This document shows positions 46,860 through 58,894 of a stretch of DNA of 64,000 bases, in pieces. The position numbers and the translations under genes were made by a program. The stretch covers positions 930,001 to 994,000 of the forward strand of contig NC_063150.1 of NCBI RefSeq assembly GCF_020921035.1, written 5' to 3'. The stretch comes from Rhodamnia argentea (taxonomy: Eukaryota > Streptophyta > Magnoliopsida > Myrtales > Myrtaceae). The notes beneath the pieces are model-generated. The model had not been told where the DNA came from, did not search any database, and worked only from the letters and a program-made list of their open reading frames with translations. The stretch's first letter is position 1. Every line of letters begins with the position of its first letter.

Positions 46860-49800
46860 TTAGTAAATTGGAGGCGGCGGTGATCCGTAGATGTATGCTG
46901 GGGGAGGAGGCGACTTCACTGGGGGTGGTGGCGATGTGTAGTGGTAGGGAGGAGGAGGGGATGGTGAAGGGGGAGGTGGTGACTTGTAGACATAAAGAGG
47001 AGGTGGTGACGGTGACGGTGGTGGTGGAGACACGTAGTGGTACGGCGGTGGTGGAGATTTCACCGGTGGCGGAGGTGATGTGTAGTGGTAGGGAGGAGGT
47101 GGGGACATGTATACATAAGGAGGAGGTGGAGATGGTGACGGTGGTGGTGGGGATATGTAGTGGTATGGTGGCGGTGGAGACTTCACCGGTGGTGGAGGTG
47201 AAGTGTAGTGGTAGGGAGGAGGAGGAGATGGTGATGGGGGAGGCGGCGATTTGTAGACGTAAGGAGGAGGTGGAGAAATGTAGTGATATGGCTGTGGCGG
47301 AGATTTCGTTGGTGGTGGTGGGGACTCGTAGTAGTATGGAGGGAGTGGAGAGGGTGATGGGGAAGGAGGGGATGGGGATGGTGGTGGTGGAGACTTGTAG
47401 ATGTAGGGAGGCGGTGGAGGGGACTTGTAGATGTATGGTGGAGGAGGAGGCGACTTGTAGATATAAGTCGGCGGTGGTGGTGGAGGAGACTTGTAGATGT
47501 AGGGCGGCGGTGGAGGTGACTTGTAGATGTATGGTGGAGGAGGAGGTGACTTGTAGATGTAGGGCGGCGGTGGAGGAGACTTGTAGATGTATGGTGGAGG
47601 AGGGGGCGACTTGTATATGTAGGGCATCGGCGACGGTGGTGGAGGAGACTTGTAGATGTATGGTGGTGGTGGAGGGGACGTATAGACATAAGGAGGCAAG
47701 GGTGGTGGTGGAGACTTGTAGATGTATGGCGGTGGAGGAGGCGACTTGTAGATGTAGGGCGGCGGTGGAGGAGACTTGTAGATGTATGGTGGAGGAGGGG
47801 GCGACTTGTATATGTAGGGCATCGGCGACGGTGGTGGAGGAGACTTGTAGATGTATGGTGGCGGTGGAGGGGACGTATAGACATAAGGAGGCAAGGGTGG
47901 TGGTGGAGACTTGTAGATGTATGGCGGTGGTGGAGGGGCGACTTGTAGATGTAGGGGCGGCGGTGGAGGAGACTTGTAGATGTATGGTGGAGGGGGACTT
48001 TAGATGCGGTGGAGGAGACTTGTAGATGTATGGTGGAGGAGGGGGCGACTTGTTATGGGGGCGCTTGTATATGTAGGGCATCGGCGACGGTGGTGGAGGA
48101 GACTTGTAGATGTATGGTGGCGGTGGAGGGGACGTATAGACATAAGGAGGCAAGGGTGGTGGTGGAGACTTGTAGATGTATGGCGGTGGAGGAGGCGACT
48201 TGTAGATGTAGGGCGGCGGTGGAGGAGACTTGTAGATGTATGGTGGAGGAGGGGGCGACTTGTATATGTAGGGCATCGGCGACGGTGGTGGAGGAGACTT
48301 GTAGATGTATGGCGGCGGTGGAGGGGACTTATAGACATAAGGAGGCAGGGGTGGTGGTGGAGACTTGTAGATGTATGGCGGTGGAGGAGGCGACTTGTAG
48401 ATGTAGGGCGGCGGTGGAGGCGACTTGTAGATGTATGGTGGAGGAGGAGGCGACTTGTATATGTAGGGCATCGGCGACGGTGGTGGAGGAGACTTGTAGA
48501 TGTATGGTGGCGGTGGAGGGGACTTATAGACATAAGGAGGCAGGGGTGGTGGTGGAGATTCGTAGATGTATGGTGGTGGAGGAGGTGACTTGTAGATGTA
48601 AAGGGGGCGGCGGTGGAGATTTATAGATATATGCCGGTGGCGGTGGCGGTGGAGACTTGTAAACATACGGTGGTGGCGGTGGAGACTTATACACATAAGT
48701 AGGCGGAGGTGGTGGCGGGGACTTGTAGACGTATGGTGGTGGCGGGGGAGATTTGTAGATGTAAGGCGGAGCGGGAGTGGGCGTGGGCTTGGGCTTGGGC
48801 TTCTCGCACTCCTTGTAAGGAGTCTTCGGGGCGTAGGCGAAGGGCTTGGCGTAGAGCACGACTTCGTAATCGGACTTGGACTTGAGCCTGAGCTCCGCGC
48901 CCTTCTTGCCCCAGTGCAGGTCGGTCGGGATGCTGCACGGCGAGTCCTTGGGCGCCGCGTGGAGCTTCGCCTTGCACGCCTCCGCCTTGCCGTCCTTGCC
49001 GTAGCTGAACCCGTCGACGGTGATGCTGTACTTGCCGTTGATCTTGGTCTTGCCGTACGCCTTGATCTCCTTCTCGCCGGCCTTGCAGGTCACCTCCACG
49101 ACGGCACCTGCCCCCCCCAGTTACACAAATAAATTCATAATTAGTATGAGTTAATGATAATTATCGATTTAAAATACCCACGAGACGAGAATCACGTACA
49201 CCTCAGAAACAACCAACAAGATACGAGTCAACTACAGGACGATACTCCGACGGAACAGTCGACACCTACTCCGCAATAACCAATTTCGTCTTGCCGTTTC
49301 GATTGGTCATTGTCGTTTAAACCCAAGAGAAAGGACATTTATCACATAATAAAATATTTGATGAGTATTTACAGGAATAAATGATAAAACAATATTATTT
49401 TTTGCATGGGCCGGACGCCGTTGACCTATTATGCAGCCCGCAGAGAGAATAATTAGGTTTTGTACTGTCGATGCACGTGCCTAAACGTGGGGAGATTACT
49501 AAGGTCCGATTAGCCAAATAAGCACGACTTAAGTGTGATAATTAAGCTGATTAATGCACAGGGAATTTTAAGTGTAATTTAGCACGATGAAGGAGATTAC
49601 TAAGGTCCGATTAGCCAAATAAGCACGTCTTAAGTGTGATAATTAAGCTGATTAATGCACAGGGAATTTTAAGTGTAATTTAGCACGATGGAGGAGATTA
49701 CTAAGGTCCGATTAGCCAAATAAGCACGTCTTAAGTGTGATAATTAAGCTGATTAATGCACAGGGAATTTTAAGTGTAATTTAGCACGATGAAGGAGATT

Positions 49801-51400
49801 ACTAAGGTCCGATTAGCCAAATAAGCACGTCTTAAGTGTGATAATTAAGCTGATTAATGCACAGGGAATTTTAAGTGTAATTTAGCACGATGAAAGGAGA
49901 AATGGGATTCTGCAATTATTGCTATGTCCGGCCAAAAAATAAAATAAAAATAAAAGTACAGTCTGAATTAAACGGAGGAATATGGAATTCTGAGGATGAG
50001 TTGGACTCCACTCTCAGCTCAAGTACTCCAAAAGTCTCTAGAGCTATGGAAATTAGAAACCCATTTGATCCGAAGATCTTGACTCTCCATCATAGGTTCC
50101 AGTAAAATCACCCCCACATGATTTGACTAATCACCTAGACCGTACTAAATTTTACCGACCTAGTCTGTAGAAATTAATGTAATTAGCTAGCAAATATGGT
50201 TTTGCTCCGTCCTAGTATCATTTGTCGCTATCATTGTAATTATGAAAAATGGAAAATATAATAAGATTATGAAATTGGTCTGAAAGAGAGAGAGGGAGAG
50301 AGTGTACCTTTGAGGTGCTTCTTGTCGTGGGATTTCACAGGGTGCCCCCAGTCGTAGCATCTGTAGCAGTAGACTTTTCCGACCACCTTGACGATCAGGT
50401 GGTGGGGATGCGGGTGAGGGTACGGCGATGGCGGCGGCGGCGGCGAGGTGTAGTAGTAAGGAGGAGGAAGAGACTTCGGAGGCGGCGGCGGCGATGTGTA
50501 ATAGTACGGCTTCGGTGGAGGAGGGGATTTCACTGGAGGAGGCGGAGATGTATAGTAGTACGGCGGCGGGGGAGAATGCGCCGGCGGTGGCGGAGATTTG
50601 TAGTAATAAGGCGGCAGAGGAGATGGGGAGGGTGGTGGTGGTGATTTGTAGTAGTATGGTGGTGGAGGTGAGTGTTTCGGCGGTGGTGGTGAGGTGTAGT
50701 AGTATGGAGGCAGAGGAGATGGTGAGGGCGGCGGCGGCGATTTGTAGTAGTAAGGTGGAGGAGGAGATGGAGATGGAGGTGGTGGAGATTTGTAATAATA
50801 TGGAGGTGGAGGAGATGGGGAAGGTGGCGGCGGCGACTCGTAATAGTAAGGTGGAGGAGGAGATTTCTTTGGGGGTGGTGGAGACTGGTAGTAATATGGT
50901 GGTGGTGGCGAGGGTGAGGGCGGGGGTGGTGACTTATAGTAGTAAGGTGGCAGTGGGGAAGGAGACGGTGGTGGAGGAGATTTGTAAACGTACGGTGGTG
51001 GCGGGGAAGGTGAGGGTGGTGGGGGAGACTTGTATATGTACGGGGGCTGTGGATGTGGTGAAGGTGGTGGGGGACTCTTGTACACATAGGGCTGTGGATG
51101 TGGTGAAGGTGGTGGGGGACTCTTGTACACATAGGGCGGTGGTGGAGACGACGATGGTGGCGGAGGAGACATGTAAACGTAGGGTGGTGGCGGAGACGGT
51201 GAAGGCGGGGGTGGAGACTTGTACTCGTAAGGCGGAGGAGGGGAAGAGTAAATGTAGCCATCAGCGGAGGCCGAGCCTACATTGATCGAGACGACGAGCA
51301 CGGCCAATGCCACGGCCAGTGTCGGCCAAAGACGGCCCCTCTCGGGGCCACCACCGGGACGCGTCATCGGGCCGCCGGAAAGCTCACTGCCTCCGGCCAA
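46860..51400 (-). CDS. Extensin-type / Pollen Ole e 1 chimeric cell-wall protein, frame broken in repeats
   Basis: Exon 1 runs 51400-50308 and exon 2 starts at 49107; the join gives HLK-GAVVEVTCK. A signal peptide (hydrophobic 25-46, ending SASA) precedes extensin repeats of the SPPPPYYYKS and SPPPPSPSPPPPYVYKS types. These carry Tyr motifs for cross-linking and Pro for hydroxylation and arabinosylation. A Pollen Ole e 1 domain follows from about residue 325, across the intron (KVYCYRCYDWG, then VEVTCKAG, PCSIPTDLHWG and YEVVLYAKPF). Behind it are more YIYKSPPPPP repeats. In the annotated frame translation stops at 48524, giving about 558 residues. The repeats continue in two other frames to a TAA at 46860-46862 after breaks near 48602 and 47940-48003. 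A second Met at residue 12 (51367) is an equally good start. Such proteins are structural wall glycoproteins; the breaks may be real or assembly errors. Confidence 0.85.
47621..48475 (-). repeat. 195-bp higher-order repeat in the extensin gene
   Basis: The marker agggcatcgg occurs at 47621, 47816, 48075, 48270 and 48465. The intervals are 195, 259, 195 and 195. A 195-bp unit equals 65 codons and encodes a block with YIYKSPPPP, SPMPYIYKS and LPPYVY variants. The interval of 259 bp is irregular and does not keep frame. Confidence 0.88.
49491..49894. repeat. 101-bp tandem repeat, four copies, in the extensin intron
   Basis: Units starting 'ggagattactaaggtccg' begin at 49491, 49592, 49693 and 49794, each 101 bp apart, and differ by only one or two bases. 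Each unit holds 'taattaagctgattaatgc'. No spacer separates them, and a fifth copy breaks off after 'ggaga' at 49895. The array lies in the intron 49108-50307. Confidence 0.95.
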
Positions 51401-51520
51401 TGTCTAGTGGATCCCGGCGTTCTCTCTATCAAAAAAAAAGTTGGAGAACTGTGATGGAGAGAGTGGGGGAGGTGGCTTTAGCTGGGGAGTGATGGCTTAG
51501 GGCTTTGCGTGAGGACCGAC

Positions 51521-51528
51521 TATAAATA
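51521..51528 (-). promoter_or_regulatory. Candidate TATA box of the extensin gene
   Basis: The minus strand reads TATTTATA about 125 bp upstream of the ATG at 51400, a typical distance for a plant gene with a leader near 90 bp. Confidence 0.5.
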
Positions 51529-52785
51529 GCTGTTCAGCAGTAGATAGAGGAGAGCTGTCATTGATAAAATCATTTTTTCCTATTTTTTTTCTACTTTTTA
51601 TTGTTCATTTTTTATGACCACAAAAAAAAAAATATATATTTTGTCCATGAATGCATCAAATGGGGTTTCTCTAGCTGGCCTTGATAACTTATTGTAAGCA
51701 ACTGTTTGGATTGTATTTGATTCTTCTAATGTTATTAATTCATGTTGGGGTACGTTCATACCTGCTAATGCATTGGACCATATGACAAACATAGATTGAT
51801 TTCAATCCGTCTCTCTCAAAACTCTCTTTCATCGCAAAAGAAAAATAAAAGTACCGAAAATTAAGTAAAACCCGAGCCATCAGATCTAATCTTTTTTCGA
51901 CCAAAAAAAAATTAAAAAAATCGAAGCTTCGACCCTGTCATCCGACGGTGGTGGAACCAGCCATGCCGGTGCCTACTACGCTTCATCCGATAAATTCCTA
52001 AAAGTGATGCATGCTAGGGTTCCCCCAAACAAAAAAGAAAAAAAAAACAAATGCACGTCCATCTCCCTTATCTTCTCACTAACCAAGACTTGAATAATTT
52101 GTTTTTTTCTCTAGGGTTTTTTTCGTAAATTTCAGGTGCATGCATGTGATTTCTCAATAATGAGAATGGCATGTGGTGGGGAGCTCAATCAGTGGCAAAG
52201 TTGCAGCCTTTTCAAGAAAATTTGAGCTACCCAAAAAGTTGAGAAAAGAATTTAAAAAAAAAATAGAAAAAAAAGGGAAATTGAAGGTTCTATTTCGTGC
52301 AAGAAATAATAAAAGTTCAGGCTTCTTTTGAACATAAGTGGGAGTGGACCCTGCTTGGCTGTCTAAAGGAGAAGAAATATTCCTTCGACCCAACCCAAAG
52401 CCGAAGATTATTCCGCTCCTGAGTGTGTATAATTTCAGTAGGTTGGTAATTTCAACTTTGTCCAAGCTTAGGGTCTGATAATCTGTCTTAAAATTGCTAT
52501 TAATGAAGCAAATTTATTGGGTCATAGGTTTTAGATGCAGCTAACGTTAATTGCCATGTTCCTCAAATGCTGACCACCCCACATATTAATCATGATCTCT
52601 CTTATGATGTCTTGTCTCTCACAGTCAACTAATCAATAATTAGAACAATGAAAATATTGATTATAATAACATTATAAAAAAAACACAAAATTTCTCTTGT
52701 AGTCCTTCTAATCATGCCAATTCATAACATGGAAATTGCACCCCCAAGGCATGGTAGAATAATATGATAAATTGCACACACAAAA

Positions 52786-52809
52786 TCTCTCTGTCTCTCT
52801 CTCTCTCTT
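52786..52809. repeat. (CT)n microsatellite
   Basis: Run of CT units with one G interruption. Confidence 0.85.
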
Positions 52810-54604
52810 TGGCCTCTCACTCTCAGCCCTTTTCTTTAATTGGTCAATGGCGTGTGATGCTGTGCCTATCCAGTCCTGAGTTGGAGGATAACACAGAGTG
52901 GTTGGTGCTACATGAAAATTACAGTAAGCCCAATAGTTTAATAATTTTTATTTTTATTTTTTGCTCCCAATTTTTTTTTTTTTTTTTTGCACAAATTGGG
53001 AGTATGGGTCAGTGAAAAGTTGGACAGAGGTGTAAAAAGAGGGAGTGAGAAGGTTCCTTGGTCATTTTCCAAAGCTTTGAGATTTTGAGGAATTGTGGGC
53101 TATGTTTGGGAGGCAAATATGAAGTATGAAGCATGCCATATTGAGGGTGATATTTATTTTGTGTGGTCAGCATTGGACCACTCCTTTCTATTCACTCTCT
53201 TCTTTTTCTAATTCCAACCTTTTTCTTTTCCTTTTTTTTTTTTAACTAGCAATGAAAAATGTAATTTTTTTTTTGCCTGGGCTGGGATTCTAATTTTAGA
53301 AAGCTTGATGTGTAGGTATGGTGGAACAGGTTTCATATAACTATTGCCAAAAAAAAAAAAAAAAAACCTCACTCTGCAAAGGGCAGACATATGGAGTTTC
53401 ATACCACTTTTCTTTTGACTTTTTTTTTTTTTAAATTTTGTTTTTCTGAAATTGTCTTCCTAAAAGGGTTGTTCAGAATACTTTGCAGTCATAAAGATTA
53501 TGAAGTTAGATCCATTTGATAATTGTTAAAAAGACAGAACAGGAGTTGCAGAATGTTTTTGGCCAAGTAATAGGCAATTGCACAACATTCTGTCTTTTTA
53601 CTGCAATTCCTGGAAGTGACCATCAAAATGATGATTTGATTAGGGCAACTTCCCATGTTGAGTCTTCCTTTGTCTGTGTAACGTGAGAACAGCTGTTTTA
53701 GCTGGAAATTCCATCAGATCCCCAGCTCTTTCGACCTGCATAAATTAGGAAAAAAGCAAAAAAAGACAAACTGGAAGTAATTAATTAAGACTTAAGTATG
53801 ATTAGTAGCTCAACAAGTGCATGCTTAAGTTTTTTTTTTTCTGGATATTCCTCTCCCTTAGTAGCTCCACCTACTGGTGCTAATAAAGTAAAGTATTAGG
53901 TGCAGATTTACTCTGCTAAGTTTTAGGGTTCGTGCAATTTCGACCGTCTGATTTTCTGATTTTTTTTTTTTTTTTTTTGCAATTTAGTCCTCTAAATGGC
54001 TAACTCTGTACTTACCTCTAAAGCGAACATTGATCCAGTGTCAATAGCCTAGCAACTTCAGGGAAACTTCATGGCAAAAATGGACAAAAATAGAATCCCA
54101 AATTGAACGTACTTTGGACCTACAGCACCAATCAATAATGCATGAAGAAGTACAATTGGTAAATCATTGGGAATAAAAAAAGATTACATGAACTAGTGAT
54201 GTGAAAAACTCGAGTAAAATGTGCGCACAGGCTCCTAAAGCACATGCTTGTGTGTGGGGATAACACAGATTCTGACATGAACATGAAATTAATCATCTTT
54301 TTTTTCTATAGATGCTGACATATATTTGGCTTAATTTTCACGACAATATTGTTCATGATTTGAAACTTTGGACAGAACGAAAAAAATGACAGTATCCTGT
54401 AATATCTGGATTAAAAAAACAGATGTCTGGCAGGAACTCTTGGCACTGAATCACTAGTATGAATTTCAGTAAATTTTCGAAATGTGTGTACTTTTTTTTT
54501 GGGGGGGTTTGCAAATGTACACCTGTCATATTTGCAAGAGTACCTATGTAGAGAAGAAACCCTAATGGCAGAGCCTTATGCATGAACTAGCACGTCTATG
54601 TACG

Positions 54605-54635
54605 TACACACACACACATATATATATATATATAT
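54605..54635. repeat. (CA)n-(TA)n microsatellite
   Basis: CA units pass directly into TA units, like the compound repeat in the L22 intron. Confidence 0.85.
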
Positions 54636-55554
54636 GTAAACAGTAAACACACATGCAAATGTGTAAAGTCATCAATAATTAAGATCAGATTGATGTGTTG
54701 ATGATCAACTTAATCAAGGCCACGAGTCCTCACATGGCGGGTTTCGATCATTGGATCAAGTCAAGTCATTATCATGCACGATCGCAAGTATTTTTCTATT
54801 TTTTTTATAAATGAATCGAAAAAAAAAAAGGACAGAAGGCGAAGGAGAGAAGCGAAACACCGTCCCCATACGATTTCTTGTTCTTGTCTTCCATTTTTTT
54901 TCCTCAATTTTTTTTCTTTTATAATAATTGCTGTCCTTTTTCTTCGCTTTCATTATCGTCCTCAAATTGTCCATGATCTGGATGTTCTCGCACCCCGAAG
55001 ACCCAACAAAAATGACGCGATCTTATAACAATAAGTTATAATTGTCTCTGAATAATGATACAAATGATTCGATGTTTGCTGTAGAAAAAAGGTGAGTTAT
55101 AATTGTGAGGTTGCAAAGTCGACATCAATGGTACGATCAATAATGTCCCACTCCCACATGAGAAGCAATGAATTGGTTTTTTCCCTCCATAACATGGTGG
55201 GTAGTGACAATCTTGCTAGGGTTTAAGCTATACGCCAATTCGATCTTTTTTACTAATAATGTACTAATTTAGATTAGGATATTACAATTGGGTCATGCAC
55301 TGTTGGATCATGCATTGGATCCTTTTACATGTATCTTTCTCTTTCTTTCTAGACAAATCTAAAATCTGTATATAGCTACATAACTTTTTGTTTTTATCCG
55401 ACTTGGCAATTTAATTTGGACCACTCGCGAAGTTAGGATTCGTCACTTAGGACGACGAGAATAAAAGGAAATCGTGATATCTGTTGGGTTTTAGCGGGTT
55501 CTTGTAGAACGAAAGACATATATATTTTGTGGAAACATGTAATTCTTCGGTAGC

Positions 55555-56160
55555 TTATGGCGTAAATGACAACTATTTTATTTATGAAATCAATTTCTAG
55601 CCATAAATAAACTATTCTATTTTTAGTTTTTGGACGAGCCTACGAGCAAATAAATGTGTTTGATAACAACACAAAATTTATGTTCCTGGAATGGAAATTT
55701 GTTTATTAATATCATAAAATTTCTAGGTTTGCCGGCGATTGGTGGAGCGTAAACCGGAGGTAGGTGGGTCGGCAGATCGACGATCGGCGAGTGGTGGCCT
55801 ACAGACCGGGGAACTAGCGGACGACGAGTGGGGCCGCCGTATGGCGGATGTCGAACGGGCGATCGATGGACCGGTGACGGGCCTACAGAGGACGATGGAT
55901 TGGCGAAAGGCAGACCGGTGATCGGCTACTTATGAACCGGCTATCGACGGATCGGCGACCGGGACACGGAGAGGGAGTGAGTGATAAGAATAATTCGCAT
56001 TTCTCATTTCTAATCCAAAAATGGAGAAGTTAGAAATTCTAACTTCTCATTTCTATTCCAAATCTATTTCTGAAACAAACGGATTTTTGTTCCAAATATG
56101 TTTCGGAAATAAGTTTGAAATAGAAATAGAAAAAAAGAATGGCATTCGTGCCCTTAATTA
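55555..56160. mobile_element. TIR-type non-autonomous element with GC-rich core
   Basis: The outer parts are AT-rich and roughly inverted: the left has 'tatttatgaaatcaatttc' and 'gttcctggaatggaaatttg', the right has 'aatttctgaaac' type phrases such as 'ctatttctgaaacaaacgg' and 'tgtttcggaaataag'. The centre (55730-55975) is GC-rich and repeats 'gaccggtgac', 'gatcggc' and 'cggatcggcgaccgg'. It has an accidental 60-codon frame and no transposase. Edges are approximate. Confidence 0.5.
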
Positions 56161-57635
56161 AAAAAAAAAAACAAATCGTTACGTAAATTTGTAATGACTT
56201 GCAGGCGAAGCAAAAGTCAGAAAATACCGAAAAGCACCAAATGGCCAAGTAGGGTCAAGAGGAAAATTGTAACTTCGTTTGTTGAGATTGATCTTTCGGA
56301 TTTCAGAACATTCATTTATTTATTTATTTATTTATTTTTTTGTTTGTTTATTTTTGGATCTTTGCGAATTAAATTATTTAGTACATCATTGCCATTGAAA
56401 TGGTCATTCACGACAGCCGACAAAACCGGTAGCCGCCTCCAACGTGCTTTTGGAATTTTCTGCCGATTCACAAAATGCACCTTAAATTTTTTTTTTTAAA
56501 GTCAATTGATTTCTTTTATCTATTTACCATTTCCAATCGCTTTTTCAACGAGCAATTTTCCTTTTCTTTTTATAGCGTCGCGAAAAGGGATCGCCAATGA
56601 AGGCTTTGCGACGTAGTGCCGACACCGAATGGGAAATGACGGAGAAGGGAGGAACCCGCCGGAAGAGCATACCTCTAAGCGAGGGGGCCATGCAAGAGGA
56701 AATTGCAAATTGAAATTGTTTTTTTTTTTTACCAAGTTGAGGATCGAATTGGCATACGTACAATAGGTTAACGATTGATTGGGCAATTTCCTCCTGTAAA
56801 TAAGAATTGAAATTTCTGCTCTAATTTGAAATGAAACCCACCTACAAAATCACACTCTCGGTTGTCCTCTGCGCTCTTCCTTTTTGCAGTGTTATTACCT
56901 TTTGTGATTAGCACAGCGCATTCACCTACAAAACCTAGAAAGAGGGATAAGATCAAAAGTTTTACCTAACTGGATCAAACGCTTGATTTGCAATAAGGTT
57001 TAGAACTTTCAAATCATTTAATTTACGTATAATTATATCATTTTGATTCAAGATCTTCAAAAAGTTTGGAATACGAGTTGAGGGCCATAGTTCATTCTGA
57101 AAGTAATAACTTTCCAATTTCGAAAGAGTTTAGCTCTGATGGGGTCAGATGATTGACTTATAAAATGTAGTCAATTTAGAGCATTGAAATCATCTAAAAA
57201 ATATATCATTGTGTTTTTATTGTAAATTATTTTCACAAAATTTGGAGAAAAGGACCACAACTTTGCATTAAAAGCATAGAAAGTTTTGTCATGACACGTT
57301 CATACATTGCTTTGAGGAACTTTTCATAAATTGTGGAACATCCAAGTTACATTATCACATTCAAATCAAGTGTAGGAAAGTACTATAACGTAACATGAAG
57401 AGAAGGGAAGCCCAATCATCACATTCAAATCAGTCGCCGATTTTGGTTTAAATAAGTCAGAGATTTACTCATTGAGCGTGTGACATTTATCCTTATTTTG
57501 ATGATTTGTCTTGTTATTGTAATATTTTGTCAATATGACACCACACCCGAGGGGTGAATGTAGTCAAGATGAAGCAATGCAATCATCCTTTAGTGCAAGA
57601 AAAAGAGCACTTCACAATCCTCGGAAACTCCTTGA
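56161..57635. other. Intergenic region
   Basis: No supported gene. Contains an ATTT microsatellite at 56311-56342. A GC-richer patch at 56570-56700 has no recognised product. Confidence 0.4.
56311..56342. repeat. (ATTT)n microsatellite
   Basis: About six ATTT units ending in a T run. Confidence 0.85.
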
Positions 57636-58297
57636 GAAAATTATCCAAAAAGTCTTAAACCTATTACATTTTTGTTAATTCAGTCATAAATTTTTTAATT
57701 TTGCTAATTGGATCCTAAACATTTTCATGTTTTGCCAATTAAGTTCATCTAGCCAACTTTAGCAAAAAATCGCTGATGTGAACGCCGGCCATCTTACATG
57801 GCATGGCCTGTCTTGATGTGGACATACTATAATAGTATTTTAATATAATTTTTTGGCATTTTTCATTGTTTTCTCTTTTCTCTATCATTTTTTTAAATCT
57901 TTTATTATGCTTTCCTTCTTTAACTTTGTCTTTTTTCTTTTTCCGATTTTCGTTCCAAAGGCCTCAGGCAAGAGGTCAATGATGGTTGTAGAAAGAGAAA
58001 AGGAAAAAAGGAAAAGGAAAAAGAAAAAGAAAAAGAAAAAGAAAAAGAAAAGTAAGACAAAAAGAAGAAAAAGTAAAGAAGGAAATTAGAAGAAAAATAA
58101 GTAAAAATTTTGAAGAAATATTAAGATATTATTAAAAAAAATTATCCGCGTCAGTGCTGACAGTGTCATGTATTGGCCGGATGGACTCAATTGATAAAAC
58201 GTGAAAATATTTATGACTCAATTGATAAAATTAAAATGTTTATAACTGAATTACCAAAAGTGTAATATGTTTAGCACTCTTTGGAGAATTATTCCGA
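57636..58297. repeat. Inverted-arm repeat element, copy 2
   Basis: The left arm has 'aattggatcctaaacatttt' and 'gccaattaagttcatctagc'; the right arm has the opposite sense with 'ggccggatggactcaattga' and 'aaaatgtttataactgaatt'. Between them lie a T-rich and an A-rich tract around a short core (AAAAAG units near 57995-58052). The outermost ends are 'gagaaaattatcc' and 'ggagaattattcc', near-inverted forms of each other. Confidence 0.75.
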
Positions 58298-58838
58298 AAC
58301 TCCTTAAAAATGAGAAGAGAAACAAATTTGACTTTTGAAAAGCACTACATCATCAAAGTGAAACAACTCCAATCATGGTGGTGGAGGTGAATCCGTAAAA
58401 CTAGCTCTGTTGGTATTAGAATTCAAAGTTTTGACTGCTAACATCGTGCATATGCAAGCGCGTGCTTTGTCGCTTTGCTCGCCACTTTTCATAGTATCCT
58501 GGACCGCAAAAGAGACTTGGCAAAAGCATTTATTTGGTCCTTCGATTGGGGCAAACGTTTTGATTGTTTTCGCTTTCTTTTCTCCTCAACTTGGTGTCCG
58601 TGCAATAATTTGGGAAGAACATTGCTGCAAACTGTATGTGTCCATGCAATATTTGGTCCCGGTCGACAAGTATTTTGGATTGCTTGTGTGAAAGGTCCGG
58701 CATACCAGTGCGATGAATCTTGAACGCCAAATTTATTTTATCTTTTAGTTTTTTTCCCCTTCTTCTTCTTTCTCCATTTGACACAGCCGGGAGTAAGCGG
58801 CGACGGAGGCTTCTCCTTTGGGCGAGAAGATCAAGGTG

Positions 58839-58894
<56 letters not shown>

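Larger units (their letters stand above)
51540..55550. other. Intergenic region upstream of the extensin gene
   Basis: AT-rich with many oligo-A and oligo-T runs; no supported gene. It holds a CT microsatellite (52786-52809), a short inverted pair around 53529-53599, and a CA/TA microsatellite (54605-54635). Confidence 0.45.

Noticed and set aside
46757-48025. Plus-strand frame of 422 codons over the extensin repeats
   Set aside because: It is the complement of the Pro-rich repeat code (rich in Val, Glu, Cys, Met, Arg) with no family resemblance. The minus strand explains the whole region.
49491-49894. CRISPR-like array
   Set aside because: The repeats are 101 bp long, adjoin with no spacers, and lie in a plant nuclear intron, so this is an ordinary tandem repeat.
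50428-51285. Plus-strand frame of 285 codons over extensin exon 1
   Set aside because: A shadow of the Pro-rich coding on the minus strand; it lies wholly inside the real exon.
55739-55921. 60-codon frame in the GC-rich core
   Set aside because: It lies inside a probable non-autonomous element and is made of repeating 'gaccgg'-type units, so the frame is accidental.
58410-58780. Overlapping frames of 82-93 codons
   Set aside because: Several frames are open on both strands, none resembles a known protein, and there are no splice or promoter cues.
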